Below, piece after piece: positions 7,849 through 16,452 of a stretch of 64,000 nt of DNA. The notes under the pieces were generated by a model that was not told where the DNA came from, searched no databases, and saw only the letters and a list, made by a program, of their open reading frames with translations. Position 1 is the first letter of the stretch; every line of letters starts with the position of its first letter. A program made the position numbers and the translations under genes. Source of the DNA: Candidatus Saccharimonadota bacterium (lineage in GTDB: Bacteria > Patescibacteriota > Saccharimonadia > Saccharimonadales > Saccharimonadaceae); NCBI GenBank assembly GCA_017511925.1, contig JAFWHS010000003.1:1-64000 (forward strand), written 5' to 3'.

Positions 7849-7953
7849 AAAAATATACCTTTTCGGGGACGGGTCGCTCGCTCCCGTCGTTACGGGCCCA
7901 AAGCCCTTAATCCTCGGTCGTGACCTCCGGACACCCCTCAAAGGTATATTTTT
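7849..7953 (+). repeat. Palindromic repeat element acting as tsf terminator (copy A)
   Basis: A perfect 14-bp outer stem (left arm 7849-7862, right arm 7940-7953, T-rich 3' side) encloses about 77 bases that fold further (GACGGG/CCCGTC, GGGC/GCCC). The flanks inside the stem, TCGGGGACGGG and CCTCGGTCGTGACCTCCGGA, recur almost unchanged at 63950-64000 inside der, which shows this is a dispersed element and not only a terminator. Confidence 0.75.
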
Positions 7954-7965
7954 TGTTTTTTTGTA

Positions 7966-7974
7966 TGCTATAAT
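7966..7974 (+). promoter_or_regulatory. Extended -10 promoter of frr
   Basis: TGC-TATAAT at 7966-7974, 25 bases before the frr ATG. The leader carries AAGGAG. Confidence 0.65.
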
Positions 7975-7999
7975 TTATATATAAGTTAAGGAGTTATTT

Positions 8000-8545
8000 A
8001 TGTTTGACACTAAAGAAGACCGCAAGAAAATGGAAGAAGTGGTCCAAAGATTTCAGGAAGAGATGAAAAAAGTGCGGACCGGTCGGGCGCATCCAGATAT
8101 GCTTTCTAGCATCAAGGTTGAAGCTTACGGGCAGTTTATGCCGCTAAACCAAGTAGCGAATGTTACAGCGGCGGATGCGACTTTGCTCGTGATTACTCCG
8201 TTTGATCCATCCACAATTCAGGCGATTGCGACAGCAATTAGAGCAGATCAATCCCTAGGACTTAACCCAGCAGATGATGGTCGCGTAGTGCGTGTACCAA
8301 TTCCAGCTCTTACCGAAGAACGTCGCAAAGAAATCGTAAAAAATGCGTCGGCAAAAGTGGAAAACGCCAAGGTAGCGCTTAGGAATGTGCGCGAAGATGC
8401 CCGCAAAGCAATTAAAGTCGCCGAAGAAATGGGTGAGGACTTAAAGAAACGTGCCGAGAAAGAAATCGACGATCTTACTAAGGAATTCAGCGACAAGATT
8501 GATGCTGAATTCAAAAATAAATCTGATGAAATAATGAAGATATAA
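8000..8545 (+). CDS. frr: Ribosome recycling factor
   Basis: 181 aa, the usual length. Conserved blocks include VRTGRAHPDMLSSIKVEAYG, VTPFDPSTIQAIATAI-like TPFD, and LTEERRKEIVK before a long coiled helix (about 105-180). RRF splits post-termination ribosomes together with EF-G. AAGGAG lies seven bases before the ATG, and uppS begins two bases after the stop, as in many bacteria where frr and uppS are adjacent. It has its own promoter behind the tsf terminator. Confidence 0.96.
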   Translation: MFDTKEDRKKMEEVVQRFQEEMKKVRTGRAHPDMLSSIKVEAYGQFMPLNQVANVTAADATLLVITPFDPSTIQAIATAIRADQSLGLNPADDGRVVRVPIPALTEERRKEIVKNASAKVENAKVALRNVREDARKAIKVAEEMGEDLKKRAEKEIDDLTKEFSDKIDAEFKNKSDEIMKI

Positions 8546-8547
8546 TT

Positions 8548-9216
8548 ATGACATTAACACACCTTGGAATTATCGCCGACGGCAATCGCCGTTGGGCTAA
8601 AGAACGCGGTTTGCCATCCGTCGAGGGGCACAAAAAAGGCCTCGACGTAATTGGCGATTTAGTAAAAGCCGCTAGTAAAACGGACATCAAATATTTGACT
8701 TTCTACGTTTTCTCAACTGAAAACTGGGGTAGAAGCGCCGACGAAGTATCTTATATCATGAAGCTCGCCGAAGGTCGGATTTTAAAATATGCCGAAAAAT
8801 TAGCGCAAAATAATGCCCGGTTACTAGTGCTGGGCTCAAAAAATAAACTCTCACCAATGCTTGCCAGTATGATCGAAAAGGCTGAAAAAATTACTGCGGA
8901 ATGTACTGGAATCACAGTATGTTTTTGCTTTAATTATGGCGGGGAGCAGGAAATTGCCGATGCAGCAACGATAGCAGCCGATGAGGGAGAAATCACACCG
9001 GAAAGTATCCGCAAACACTTATACCATCCCGAAGTGCCGGATTTGGATATGATTGTACGAACCAGCGGCGAGGAAAGAATCAGTGGCTTCATGTTGTGGC
9101 GCGCAGCTTATAGTGAATTTATGTTCATGAAAAAGTATTTCCCGGAGATGGAGGCTGAGGATATTAAAAAAATAATAGACGAATACGAGAATCGAAATCG
9201 CAGATTCGGTAAATAA
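8548..9216 (+). CDS. uppS: Isoprenyl transferase (undecaprenyl diphosphate synthase)
   Basis: 222 aa, slightly shorter than typical (about 240-250). The catalytic loop reads IIADGNRRWAKERG with the metal-binding Asp10; most orthologues have DGNGRWA. STENWGR and the C-terminal RTSGEERISGFMLW / EFMF blocks are also present. It adds isopentenyl units to farnesyl diphosphate to make the undecaprenyl carrier used for peptidoglycan and glycans, feeding MurJ, the PBP and other envelope enzymes in this window. There are two bases between the frr stop and this ATG, so it depends on frr translation. Confidence 0.94.
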   Translation: MTLTHLGIIADGNRRWAKERGLPSVEGHKKGLDVIGDLVKAASKTDIKYLTFYVFSTENWGRSADEVSYIMKLAEGRILKYAEKLAQNNARLLVLGSKNKLSPMLASMIEKAEKITAECTGITVCFCFNYGGEQEIADAATIAADEGEITPESIRKHLYHPEVPDLDMIVRTSGEERISGFMLWRAAYSEFMFMKKYFPEMEAEDIKKIIDEYENRNRRFGK

Positions 9217-9231
9217 TGTTATAATAGGCTT
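9217..9231 (+). promoter_or_regulatory. Leaderless promoter of rseP
   Basis: TGT-TATAAT (9217-9225) starts at the uppS stop region and ends six bases before the rseP ATG. No Shine-Dalgarno is present. Confidence 0.65.
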
Positions 9232-10491
9232 ATGGATATTTTTATTGGTATTGTGGTGGGACTATTGGTACTGATGTTTCTGGTGACAGTGCATGAGTTT
9301 GGGCATTTTATAATGGCTCGGCGCAATGGCGTAAAAGTGCTGGAATTTGGTATAGGCTTCCCGCCGAGGGCGATAGCTTGGATTAAAGATCCAAAAACAC
9401 ATAAGTGGCGCAGATTTAAAAAAGACGAAAAAACCGACGGCATGATTTTTAGTCTGAACTGGATACCGATCGGTGGTTTTTGCCAAATGGACGGAGAATC
9501 TGCCGCAGATGAGAGAGCGGGCACATTTGGTCATGCGAATTTTTGGAAGAAAACCAAAATTTTGTTTGGCGGCGTAGCAATGAACTGGCTGGTGGCTTTC
9601 GTGATCTTGACAATCTTGGCATGGACTGGAATGCCGGTATTTTTGGAAAATCAATTTACAGTGGGGTCCGATACCACCACCACTGGCGCAAAAGTAGCAG
9701 TAGCTCAAGTGGTGGAAAATTCACCGGCGGATGAGGCAGGGTTTGAAGCGGATGATATTATTTTATCGGTGGACGGAAACGAAGTGTCTTATTCTTCGGA
9801 AATCAATGATTACAACCGCGAGCACGCAGGCAGAGAGGTAACCTACCGAGTTTCGAGGGTCGTAGACTGTGGCGAGGTAGATTGGGGAGAATATAAAGAA
9901 TGCGGATATAATACACTTGTAATACATGATCAACAAATTGAGCGTAATTTAACGGCGAAACTTAATGAATCGGATTCGGAATATTTGCTAGGGATCGCAA
10001 TGTCTTCGTCGCAAGAATTCAGACATTCTACCTGGTCGGCACCAATTGTGGGGGCGGGGATCACTTTGCAGATTACTGGAGAAACTTTTAAGGGGCTTGG
10101 GGAATTGGTTTGGAATTTGTTTTCTGGGGTAGGGCGAATGTTTAGTCCAGATTCTAGCGTACGAGAAAGCGGTCAAGCAGCGCTAAGCACAGTGGGAGAT
10201 TCGGTATCCGGACCAGTAGGGATTATCGGCGTGATATTCCCAAGCTTCGCTTCATCGGGCCCAGCGAATTTAGCCTTTCTTGCGGCACTGATTTCAATTT
10301 CTTTGGCGTGTATGAACGTACTCCCAATCCCGGCACTTGATGGTGGCAGGTGGTTCTTGATTGGTTTCTATAAGCTGAGGCATAAGAAACTCACCAAAGA
10401 AACTGAGCAAAAAATTGTATCAAGGGCGATGCTAGTATTACTTGCACTGATGGCGATTGTGACAATTATAGATATTACGAGGTTTTTCTAA
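9232..10491 (+). CDS. rseP: Site-2 membrane metalloprotease with PDZ domain (RseP family)
   Basis: 419 aa. The zinc motif HEFGH (21-25) lies in the first membrane helix, a PDZ domain spans about 155-245 (VVENSPADEAGFEADDIIL), and the third zinc ligand is in the C-terminal NVLPIPALDGGRW. It cleaves membrane-embedded substrates such as anti-sigma factors or leftover signal peptides. The cytoplasmic loop before the PDZ domain is longer than in E. coli. The start has no SD but an extended -10 box six bases upstream. A second intramembrane protease follows without a gap. Confidence 0.93.
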   Translation: MDIFIGIVVGLLVLMFLVTVHEFGHFIMARRNGVKVLEFGIGFPPRAIAWIKDPKTHKWRRFKKDEKTDGMIFSLNWIPIGGFCQMDGESAADERAGTFGHANFWKKTKILFGGVAMNWLVAFVILTILAWTGMPVFLENQFTVGSDTTTTGAKVAVAQVVENSPADEAGFEADDIILSVDGNEVSYSSEINDYNREHAGREVTYRVSRVVDCGEVDWGEYKECGYNTLVIHDQQIERNLTAKLNESDSEYLLGIAMSSSQEFRHSTWSAPIVGAGITLQITGETFKGLGELVWNLFSGVGRMFSPDSSVRESGQAALSTVGDSVSGPVGIIGVIFPSFASSGPANLAFLAALISISLACMNVLPIPALDGGRWFLIGFYKLRHKKLTKETEQKIVSRAMLVLLALMAIVTIIDITRFF

Positions 10492-11253
10492 ATGAAAAAA
10501 AGCGTCAAGGTTAAGACAAAGTGGTGGAAAATGTGCTTAGTAATACTGGCGCTATGCGCTTGGGTACTGATTTCTGTGATTGCAGCGCAAGTAGTAGTAG
10601 GTAACTTATTAATACTAATCCTTGGGGCAGACGAATTAAGCAAACCAGTATGGACAGCGGTTTTCTCAGCATTAGTTTATTTGCTGGCTATGGCATTAAT
10701 TATATTCATACCGCCAAAACTAATCAAAAAAATAAATTTAAAGACTAGTCGCAGAGAATTGGGCCTGACGGAGACGCCTACATGGACTGATATCGGTTTG
10801 GCACCGGTTGGATTTGTGGCGTCTTTGATTTTGGCGGCCGGATTGGTAGCGATTTTTAGTCTATTTCCGTGGTTTGATGCAGAAGAAGCGCAAGATGTAG
10901 GGTTTAATTTATTTATGTCTGGCGGCGATAAAGTTATCGCGTTTTTGACTTTGGTGGTGGTGGCACCGATCGCGGAGGAGATAATCTTTCGCGGCTGGTT
11001 ATATGGCAAAATTCGTGAATATTTACACATAAGAGTACCAGAGAAAGTTGGGGTGGGTGTTTCGATACTAGTCGTATCAGCACTGTTTGGCCTGGTGCAT
11101 TTTCAGTGGAATGTAGGCGTGAATGTCTTTGCGCTCTCGGTAGTACTATGCACAATGCGTGAAATTACTGGCACTATTCATGCCGGGATCTTGACACATA
11201 TGATAAAAAACGGCATAGCGTTTTATCTGCTTTATGTGATTGGAATTATGTAG
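10492..11253 (+). CDS. CPBP (CAAX/ABI) family intramembrane protease
   Basis: 253 aa with about seven hydrophobic segments. The CPBP motifs are intact: motif 1 EEIIFRG (E162, E163, R167), motif 2 FGLVHF (His203), and motif 3 HAGILTHMIKNG. These proteins are glutamate-type intramembrane proteases used for prenyl-protein processing, bacteriocin immunity or membrane-protein turnover; the substrate here is unknown. The ATG follows the rseP stop with no spacer, so the two proteases are made together. A bidirectional terminator follows. Confidence 0.9.
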   Translation: MKKSVKVKTKWWKMCLVILALCAWVLISVIAAQVVVGNLLILILGADELSKPVWTAVFSALVYLLAMALIIFIPPKLIKKINLKTSRRELGLTETPTWTDIGLAPVGFVASLILAAGLVAIFSLFPWFDAEEAQDVGFNLFMSGGDKVIAFLTLVVVAPIAEEIIFRGWLYGKIREYLHIRVPEKVGVGVSILVVSALFGLVHFQWNVGVNVFALSVVLCTMREITGTIHAGILTHMIKNGIAFYLLYVIGIM

Positions 11254-11263
11254 AAAGTAAAAA

Positions 11264-11283
11264 CCCGCGGCCTTAACCGCGGG
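11264..11283. terminator. Bidirectional terminator between the CPBP gene and the GH13 gene
   Basis: CCCGCGG (11264-11270) pairs perfectly with CCGCGGG (11277-11283), with AAAAA before it, between convergent genes. Confidence 0.75.
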
Positions 11284-11289
11284 AATTCA

Positions 11290-12495
11290 TTATTGGTTTT
11301 TCCAGAGCTTGATAGCTTCCTTTGTGAAATTATAATGCGAATTTTGACGACGAATTTGATCTTTATAAAGATCTTCCGGGATCGGGATGCGCGCATTAGC
11401 ACGCGAAGTTTTACGGAGGTCATCAATACTAGCACCGTAGGCAAATCGCATGGCTGTTTGGATATCCAATTCAAGCATTTGCTTATCCGATAACTCCTCT
11501 TTAGTTGGGTTATCAAGGCCTAGTTCTTGCCCCTGATAGAGACAGACTGCATCAATATTTTTGGAGAACATCTGCAATGTAATCCAATCTTTATTAGCGC
11601 AATTTTCCAGGCTAAATCTTGGGCTATCATGTGATTCTAATTCACACATGTAACCTCCAACTTTGGACATCTTACGCAGACGTTCGTCAAACACGTTAGA
11701 GCGCATGGGCTTTCCGCCACTGTCTTTTACACTTACATTAAGAATGTAGTCAACTTCGGTTTCATCCCACCATTTTGCTGAAATTTCGCCAAAGGTTGGA
11801 TCAAAGATTTCGGCAATAATGAGGCTTTTTGTGTCATGCTCAAAAATCGCATTGACCACATCCATGGCCTTTTCGCCATAAAGCAAGTCTTCAAATTCTA
11901 GTGTCTGCTTACTGAAATCCTTATTGATAGCCTGCGGCGCATCAATGCGAAAGCCGTCTACACCAAAATCTTTCCAAAATGCCACAATATCGCGATATTC
12001 CTGAACTAAATCCCAATTCAAACAATCATCATGGTTTGGATACCAATTTAAATCAGCCTGATTATAATGGAATAGGTGCAGGTAACTGCTGTGATTTTCC
12101 AATACATATTGCCAAGCAGACTTACCGGTAAATAGACTTTTCCAGCCCAAACAATAGGTTGGATCGTCGCTCCAAATATAATACTGGGGCTTCTCGTGGA
12201 ACCAAGGATGATCAGTACTCGTATGATTAACCACAAGATCTATCAATACGCGAATGCCGCAGCTGTGTGCCGCTTTGATGAAATGCTCGAAGTCTTCCAT
12301 TTCGCCATATCTGGGATTAACCAGGCAATGATCACTAACATCGTAACCATGATCAAACCACGGAGACTTGAGTAAGCCACTCAGCCACACACAGTTTGCT
12401 CCTAAATGCGAAGCGCGAAACATCTGTTTCTCCATCGCCTTTAGATTGGGCCAACTCGGAGCCCAAATCTGGTATACCAATAATTTATTTGCCAT
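11290..12495 (-). CDS. Glycoside hydrolase family 13 enzyme (alpha-glucosidase/amylase type)
   Basis: 401 aa, cytoplasmic (no signal peptide). All four GH13 regions are visible: DLVVNH (86-91), GFRIDA with nucleophile Asp185, acid/base Glu229 in IIAEIF, and LESHD with Asp290. It hydrolyses or transfers alpha-glucosyl units, most like oligo-1,6-glucosidase/trehalose-type enzymes, though it lacks the usual C-terminal beta domain and is short for the family. The ATG at 12495 is chosen because GAGGAGG lies seven bases upstream; a GTG at 12504 abuts the SD. It has its own strong promoter and is a stand-alone gene. Confidence 0.9.
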   Translation of the reverse strand: MANKLLVYQIWAPSWPNLKAMEKQMFRASHLGANCVWLSGLLKSPWFDHGYDVSDHCLVNPRYGEMEDFEHFIKAAHSCGIRVLIDLVVNHTSTDHPWFHEKPQYYIWSDDPTYCLGWKSLFTGKSAWQYVLENHSSYLHLFHYNQADLNWYPNHDDCLNWDLVQEYRDIVAFWKDFGVDGFRIDAPQAINKDFSKQTLEFEDLLYGEKAMDVVNAIFEHDTKSLIIAEIFDPTFGEISAKWWDETEVDYILNVSVKDSGGKPMRSNVFDERLRKMSKVGGYMCELESHDSPRFSLENCANKDWITLQMFSKNIDAVCLYQGQELGLDNPTKEELSDKQMLELDIQTAMRFAYGASIDDLRKTSRANARIPIPEDLYKDQIRRQNSHYNFTKEAIKLWKNQ

Positions 12496-12560
12496 AAAAG
12501 ACACCTCCTCTTTATTATTTTTGGCAAAATATTTTTAAAAAAGTACCAGGTTGTCTTTCT

Positions 12561-12589
12561 ATTATAGCACAAAAAGTTTATAAAGTCAA
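12561..12589 (-). promoter_or_regulatory. Consensus-like promoter of the GH13 gene
   Basis: Minus strand: TTGACT (12589-12584), 17-base spacer, TGC-TATAAT (to 12561). The leader is about 60 bases with a strong SD. Confidence 0.8.
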
Positions 12590-12613
12590 TGTCTACCTCT
12601 GTAAATCGTAGTG

Positions 12614-12631
12614 TGGTATAATGGTTTTATT
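12614..12631 (+). promoter_or_regulatory. Leaderless promoter of proS
   Basis: TGG-TATAAT (12614-12622) ends nine bases before the proS ATG, with no SD. Confidence 0.6.
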
Positions 12632-13852
12632 ATGAGATTATCACAGACTTTTATCAAAACTTTAAGGGAAGCGCCAAAGGATGAAACGGCGCGAAATGGG
12701 GCGCTTTTGGTGCGAGCTGGCTATATTCATAAGGAGATGGCTGGGGTGTATGATTATTTGCCATTGGGCCTTAGAGTTATTGAGAATATCAAGAGAATCA
12801 TCAGAGAAGAGCTGAATAAGCTTGGGTGTGAAGAAATTTCGATGTCCGCACTGCAAAATCCGGAACCTTGGGAAAAAACTGGTAGATTTAGTGATCAGGA
12901 AGTGGATATTTGGTTTAAAACTGAGGTGTCTTCTGGTGGAGAATTGGGCCTAGCACCAACCCACGAAGAGCCGATTACTAATATGCTAAAAGCCTACATC
13001 ACGAGCTACAAGGATTTGCCGCTTCAAGTGTACCAATTTCAAACAAAATTCCGTAACGAGCTGAGAGCCAAGTCTGGCATTTTGCGCGGGCGCGAGTTTT
13101 TGATGAAAGATCTCTACAGTTTTCATACTTCCGAGGAGGATTTGGATAGATTTTATGGCGAAGTAGAAAAAGCTTATGCGAAGATTTTTGATAGGCTCGG
13201 AATTGGTGGTGACACCTATGAGACTTTTGCAAGTGGTGGAATTTTCTCAAAATATTCGCATGAATATCAGACTTTTTTGCCGGTTGGCGAAGATACTGTA
13301 TATTATAATGGCGACAAATCAGTGGTCTTAAATGATGAAGTATTAAATGACGAGACATTGGAAGACCTGGGCGTGAAGCGAGAAGATTTGGTCGCCACGA
13401 CGGCTGCTGAGGTGGGTAATATTTTCAAGTTGAAGACTAAATATTCTGAGCCACTTGGTCTTAAGTTTACCGACCAAAATAATGAATTAAAAACTGTATA
13501 TATGGGCTGCTATGGGATTGGCGTTTCGCGCGTGATGGGCGTGATTGCAGAAAAATTCGCGGATGATAAAGGTCTGGTTTGGCCGGAAGCGGTGGCGCCA
13601 TATAAATATCATTTGGTAGGGATTGGCGAAGAGGGCATGGAGGCGGCAGAAAAGTTTTATGCCGAGCATCCTGGCGAAGTTTTGTTTGATGATCGTGACA
13701 TTAGGCCAGGTGAAAAGTTTGCCGACGCCGAACTAATGGGTTTGCCTTATCGTGTGGTGATTTCAGCAAAAACTTTGGCTGAAGAGTCCGCCGAAATTAC
13801 CGAGCGGATCACCGGCAAAACAAAGCTCGTAAAACTATCTGATCTAAAATAG
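12632..13852 (+). CDS. proS: Prolyl-tRNA synthetase (short form)
   Basis: 406 aa. It shows class II motif 2 (KFRNELRAKSGILRGREFLMKD) and motif 3 (MGCYGIGVSRVMGVIAE) and a C-terminal anticodon-binding domain (about 318-406). It attaches proline to tRNA-Pro. The protein is much shorter than the E. coli form (572 aa) because the INS editing domain between motifs 2 and 3 is missing; mischarged Ala-tRNA-Pro must be cleared elsewhere or tolerated. The ATG at 12632 starts the conserved MRLSQTFIKTLREAP; an upstream GTG overlaps the promoter. Predicted leaderless. Confidence 0.95.
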   Translation: MRLSQTFIKTLREAPKDETARNGALLVRAGYIHKEMAGVYDYLPLGLRVIENIKRIIREELNKLGCEEISMSALQNPEPWEKTGRFSDQEVDIWFKTEVSSGGELGLAPTHEEPITNMLKAYITSYKDLPLQVYQFQTKFRNELRAKSGILRGREFLMKDLYSFHTSEEDLDRFYGEVEKAYAKIFDRLGIGGDTYETFASGGIFSKYSHEYQTFLPVGEDTVYYNGDKSVVLNDEVLNDETLEDLGVKREDLVATTAAEVGNIFKLKTKYSEPLGLKFTDQNNELKTVYMGCYGIGVSRVMGVIAEKFADDKGLVWPEAVAPYKYHLVGIGEEGMEAAEKFYAEHPGEVLFDDRDIRPGEKFADAELMGLPYRVVISAKTLAEESAEITERITGKTKLVKLSDLK

Positions 13853-13862
13853 TTGGTTGCTA

Positions 13863-13891
13863 TTGACACAAGGCTTTTGGTACTGTAAACT
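13863..13891 (+). promoter_or_regulatory. Promoter of greA
   Basis: TTGACA (13863-13868), 17-base spacer, TAAACT (13886-13891). The leader contains GGAG eight bases before the ATG. Confidence 0.7.
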
Positions 13892-13919
13892 ATACTGAGA
13901 TAAAGTTGGAGTTATACTT

Positions 13920-14366
13920 ATGATTAAGAAGAGTATTAGCCTCACTGCTGAGGGTAAAAAAGAGTTGGAAAAAGAATTGGACGAATTGATAAAAGGGCGT
14001 CCAGAGATTGCGGAGCGTATCGCTACCGCAAGAGCTTTTGGCGATTTGTCAGAAAACGAAGAGTACAGCTCGGCGCGCAATGAACAAAAGATAGCCGAAG
14101 GTAGAATTTTGGAGATCCAGGATATTCTGAAGAATGCAAAAATTATCCGTGGCGGCAATAAAAATTCAGTGACCCTAGGCGTGACCGTACTGCTGAATAT
14201 GGGCGGTAAAAAAGTAGAATATACTCTCGTAGGACCGACCGAAGCTAACCCACTTGAGGGGAAAATTTCGAACGAATCGCCGATCGGGAAAGCGATTTTT
14301 GGGCGCAAACCTGGTGAAAGTTTTGATTTTAATGGCAAAAAAGTCACGATTAAAGAGATAAAATAG
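13920..14366 (+). CDS. greA: Transcription elongation factor GreA
   Basis: 148 aa. The N-terminal coiled coil (LTAEGKKELEKELDELI to about residue 75) contains the acidic tip residues in ATARAFGDLSENEEYSSAR, which enter the RNA polymerase secondary channel and stimulate cleavage of backtracked RNA. The C-terminal FKBP-like domain (about 80-148) ends KPGESFDFNGKKVTIKEI. Slightly shorter than E. coli GreA (158). Its own promoter and GGAG precede it. It converges on the next gene with 15 bases between stops. Confidence 0.95.
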   Translation: MIKKSISLTAEGKKELEKELDELIKGRPEIAERIATARAFGDLSENEEYSSARNEQKIAEGRILEIQDILKNAKIIRGGNKNSVTLGVTVLLNMGGKKVEYTLVGPTEANPLEGKISNESPIGKAIFGRKPGESFDFNGKKVTIKEIK

Positions 14367-14381
14367 TTGAGTTTGTGGCGC

Positions 14382-14951
14382 TTATCTGGTTTGAGCCTGT
14401 ACCAACCCCACAAGAAAATAGATGATGAAATAGATTGGCACACTTACTAGGCTGACGATGGCCAACTTGCATTTACTTGATTTGATGCCCAAAATCCCAA
14501 AGATGAGCCAAGCTAGGAAAAGCGGAATGCCGGCAAAGATATAATAAAGCAAGGCACCAAACCCCCTTAGATCTTCACCGCCCTGAGGTGGGCTTTGCTT
14601 TTCGCTAATATAAATGACTGTTGGAACTAAGGTTAAAAAAATCGCACAGGTCAATGATATGACCGAGCTAGCAAAATTATTTTTGACAGATAACCTAGCC
14701 GCATCTTGTACGGACTGTCCTTTTGGCGGTTTTCGGAGCGATTTTTGACTCTTTGAATAATTAACAGTTTTGTTAATTGCTATAATTAAGGAGCAGAAAG
14801 AGACAAGAATCGATATCGCAAAACCCAACATATACATAAACCAACCGTGTATGGAATCGGATTTTAGTAGCGACCATAAAACAAAAATCATAATAAGACT
14901 AACTGAACATACTATCCAGGCGATATTTCTTTGCTTCTTAAGCTTTTCCAT
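14382..14951 (-). CDS. Multi-pass membrane protein, function unknown
   Basis: 189 aa with about five hydrophobic segments (roughly 10-30, 37-60, 93-113, 128-150, 160-182) and a basic cytoplasmic loop SKSQKSLRKPPKGQS between the second and third. There are no conserved catalytic motifs and I do not recognise the family. It is divergent from lysS with only 38 bases between the two start codons, both preceded by extended -10 boxes and no SD, so the two genes share a tiny back-to-back promoter region. Confidence 0.7.
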   Translation of the reverse strand: MEKLKKQRNIAWIVCSVSLIMIFVLWSLLKSDSIHGWFMYMLGFAISILVSFCSLIIAINKTVNYSKSQKSLRKPPKGQSVQDAARLSVKNNFASSVISLTCAIFLTLVPTVIYISEKQSPPQGGEDLRGFGALLYYIFAGIPLFLAWLIFGILGIKSSKCKLAIVSLVSVPIYFIIYFLVGLVQAQTR

Positions 14952-14989
14952 AATTTAGATTATAGCATATTTTATGGTATAATATAGAT
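14952..14989. promoter_or_regulatory. Back-to-back leaderless promoters for the membrane protein gene and lysS
   Basis: Minus: TGC-TATAAT (14967-14959), seven bases before the ATG at 14951. Plus: TGG-TATAAT (14975-14983), six bases before the lysS ATG at 14990. The two -10 regions nearly touch. Confidence 0.7.
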
Positions 14990-16441
14990 ATGTTACTTGA
15001 AGATTATCGCAACGAAAGATTAAAAAAATTAGAAGAGCTGAAAGCGCGTGGGATAGATCCATACCCAGCGAAGAGCTATCGCAACACAAAGATCGCTGAC
15101 GTAGTAAATCATTTTGATGAAAAACAAGGTCAGGAAGTGACGATTGCTGGGCGCGTTGTGGCGATCCGATCTTTCGGAAAATTAGTCTTTTTGAAATTGC
15201 GTGATTATTCTGGTGAAGTACAGATCTTTATGAAAGCCGAAGGCGAAGCACCTGAGAAGGATTTGCTTGGCGCAAAAGACGTAAAGCTACTGGACCTTGG
15301 GGATTTTGTTGAGGCAAAAGGAATTGTTGATAAATCCCAAACTGGAGAGATATCGGTATTTTCTAACTTCGTAAGGCTTTTAACTAAATCGCTAAGGCCG
15401 CTACCAGAGAAATTCACCAATAAAGAAGAGCGCTACCGTAGGCGCTACGTAGATATGAACGTCAACCCAGAGGTACGCGAAAGGTTAGTGCGTCGCAGCA
15501 AGTTTTGGCAAGCAACGCGCGATTTTATGAATGCGCATGGGTTTATCGAGATAAATATACCAGTACTTGAGCACACGACCGGCGGTGCGGATGCTACGCC
15601 ATTTACTACGCACATGAATGCTTTAGATGAAGATTTTTATCTACGCATTTCACATGAGTTACCCCTCAAGAGACTTCTCGGTGGTGGTTTTGAAAAGGTT
15701 TATGATATTGGGCCGAGATTTCGTAATGAGGGTGTAGACGACGAGCATTTGCCGGAGCATATCGCTTTTGAATCTTATGCGGCATACGAAAATTACGAAG
15801 ACGGCATGAAACTTTACGAAGAAATGATCAAATATGTCGCAAAAGAAACTTGGGGAACTTTGAAGTTTCACGTGGGTGGTTTTGATATCGACCTAGATTG
15901 CGAGTGGCCACGCGTAAAGTACGCAGATTTGTTGAAAGAAAAATTTGATGTAGATGTATTCAACCCAGACCATGAACAACTCGTAAGGATCTTGAAAGAA
16001 AATGGTGTCGAGACGAATTTCGACGTAAGTGATGCAAGACTAATTGACCACGTATGGAAACTGATTCGCAAGACTTCAGCCGGGCCGTACTGGCTAGTTG
16101 AAGAGCCACTAAGTTTGTCGCCGCTCGCGAAAAAGTCTGCTGCAAATCCGTTAGTGACCGAAAGATTCCACCCAATTATCGCGGGGACCGAAATGGGTAA
16201 TGGCTTCTCGGAATTAAACGACCCATTAGATCAGCTAGGGCGCTTCGAAGAGCAGCAAGCAGCGCGCGATGCTGGTGATGAAGAGGCGCAGATGCTTGAT
16301 ATGGATTTTGTAGAAATGCTAGAGTATGGTATGCCACCGGCTTGTGGTTGGGGTAATTCGGAACGAAACTTCTGGCTGCTTGAGGGCGTACCAGGTCGCG
16401 AAGCCGTGCCGTTTCCGACAATGAAACGCGCCGAAAAATAA
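14990..16441 (+). CDS. lysS: Lysyl-tRNA synthetase, class II
   Basis: 483 aa. An N-terminal OB-fold (about 50-150, [21 protein letters not shown]) binds the anticodon. The catalytic core has motif 2 ([20 protein letters not shown]) and motif 3 ([20 protein letters not shown] region), with [14 protein letters not shown] typical of LysRS. Normal length. Motif 3 ends [10 protein letters not shown] where most LysRS have GIGIDRLVML, so the motif 3 arginine context is unusual and worth checking. Predicted leaderless. uvrB starts 11 bases after the stop. Confidence 0.93.
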   Translation: MLLEDYRNERLKKLEELKARGIDPYPAKSYRNTKIADVVNHFDEKQGQEVTIAGRVVAIRSFGKLVFLKLRDYSGEVQIFMKAEGEAPEKDLLGAKDVKLLDLGDFVEAKGIVDKSQTGEISVFSNFVRLLTKSLRPLPEKFTNKEERYRRRYVDMNVNPEVRERLVRRSKFWQATRDFMNAHGFIEINIPVLEHTTGGADATPFTTHMNALDEDFYLRISHELPLKRLLGGGFEKVYDIGPRFRNEGVDDEHLPEHIAFESYAAYENYEDGMKLYEEMIKYVAKETWGTLKFHVGGFDIDLDCEWPRVKYADLLKEKFDVDVFNPDHEQLVRILKENGVETNFDVSDARLIDHVWKLIRKTSAGPYWLVEEPLSLSPLAKKSAANPLVTERFHPIIAGTEMGNGFSELNDPLDQLGRFEEQQAARDAGDEEAQMLDMDFVEMLEYGMPPACGWGNSERNFWLLEGVPGREAVPFPTMKRAEK

Positions 16442-16452
16442 GGTGGTTTGAC

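Noticed and set aside
12496-12504. GTG start for the GH13 gene
   Set aside because: It directly abuts the Shine-Dalgarno site; the ATG nine bases later has proper spacing.
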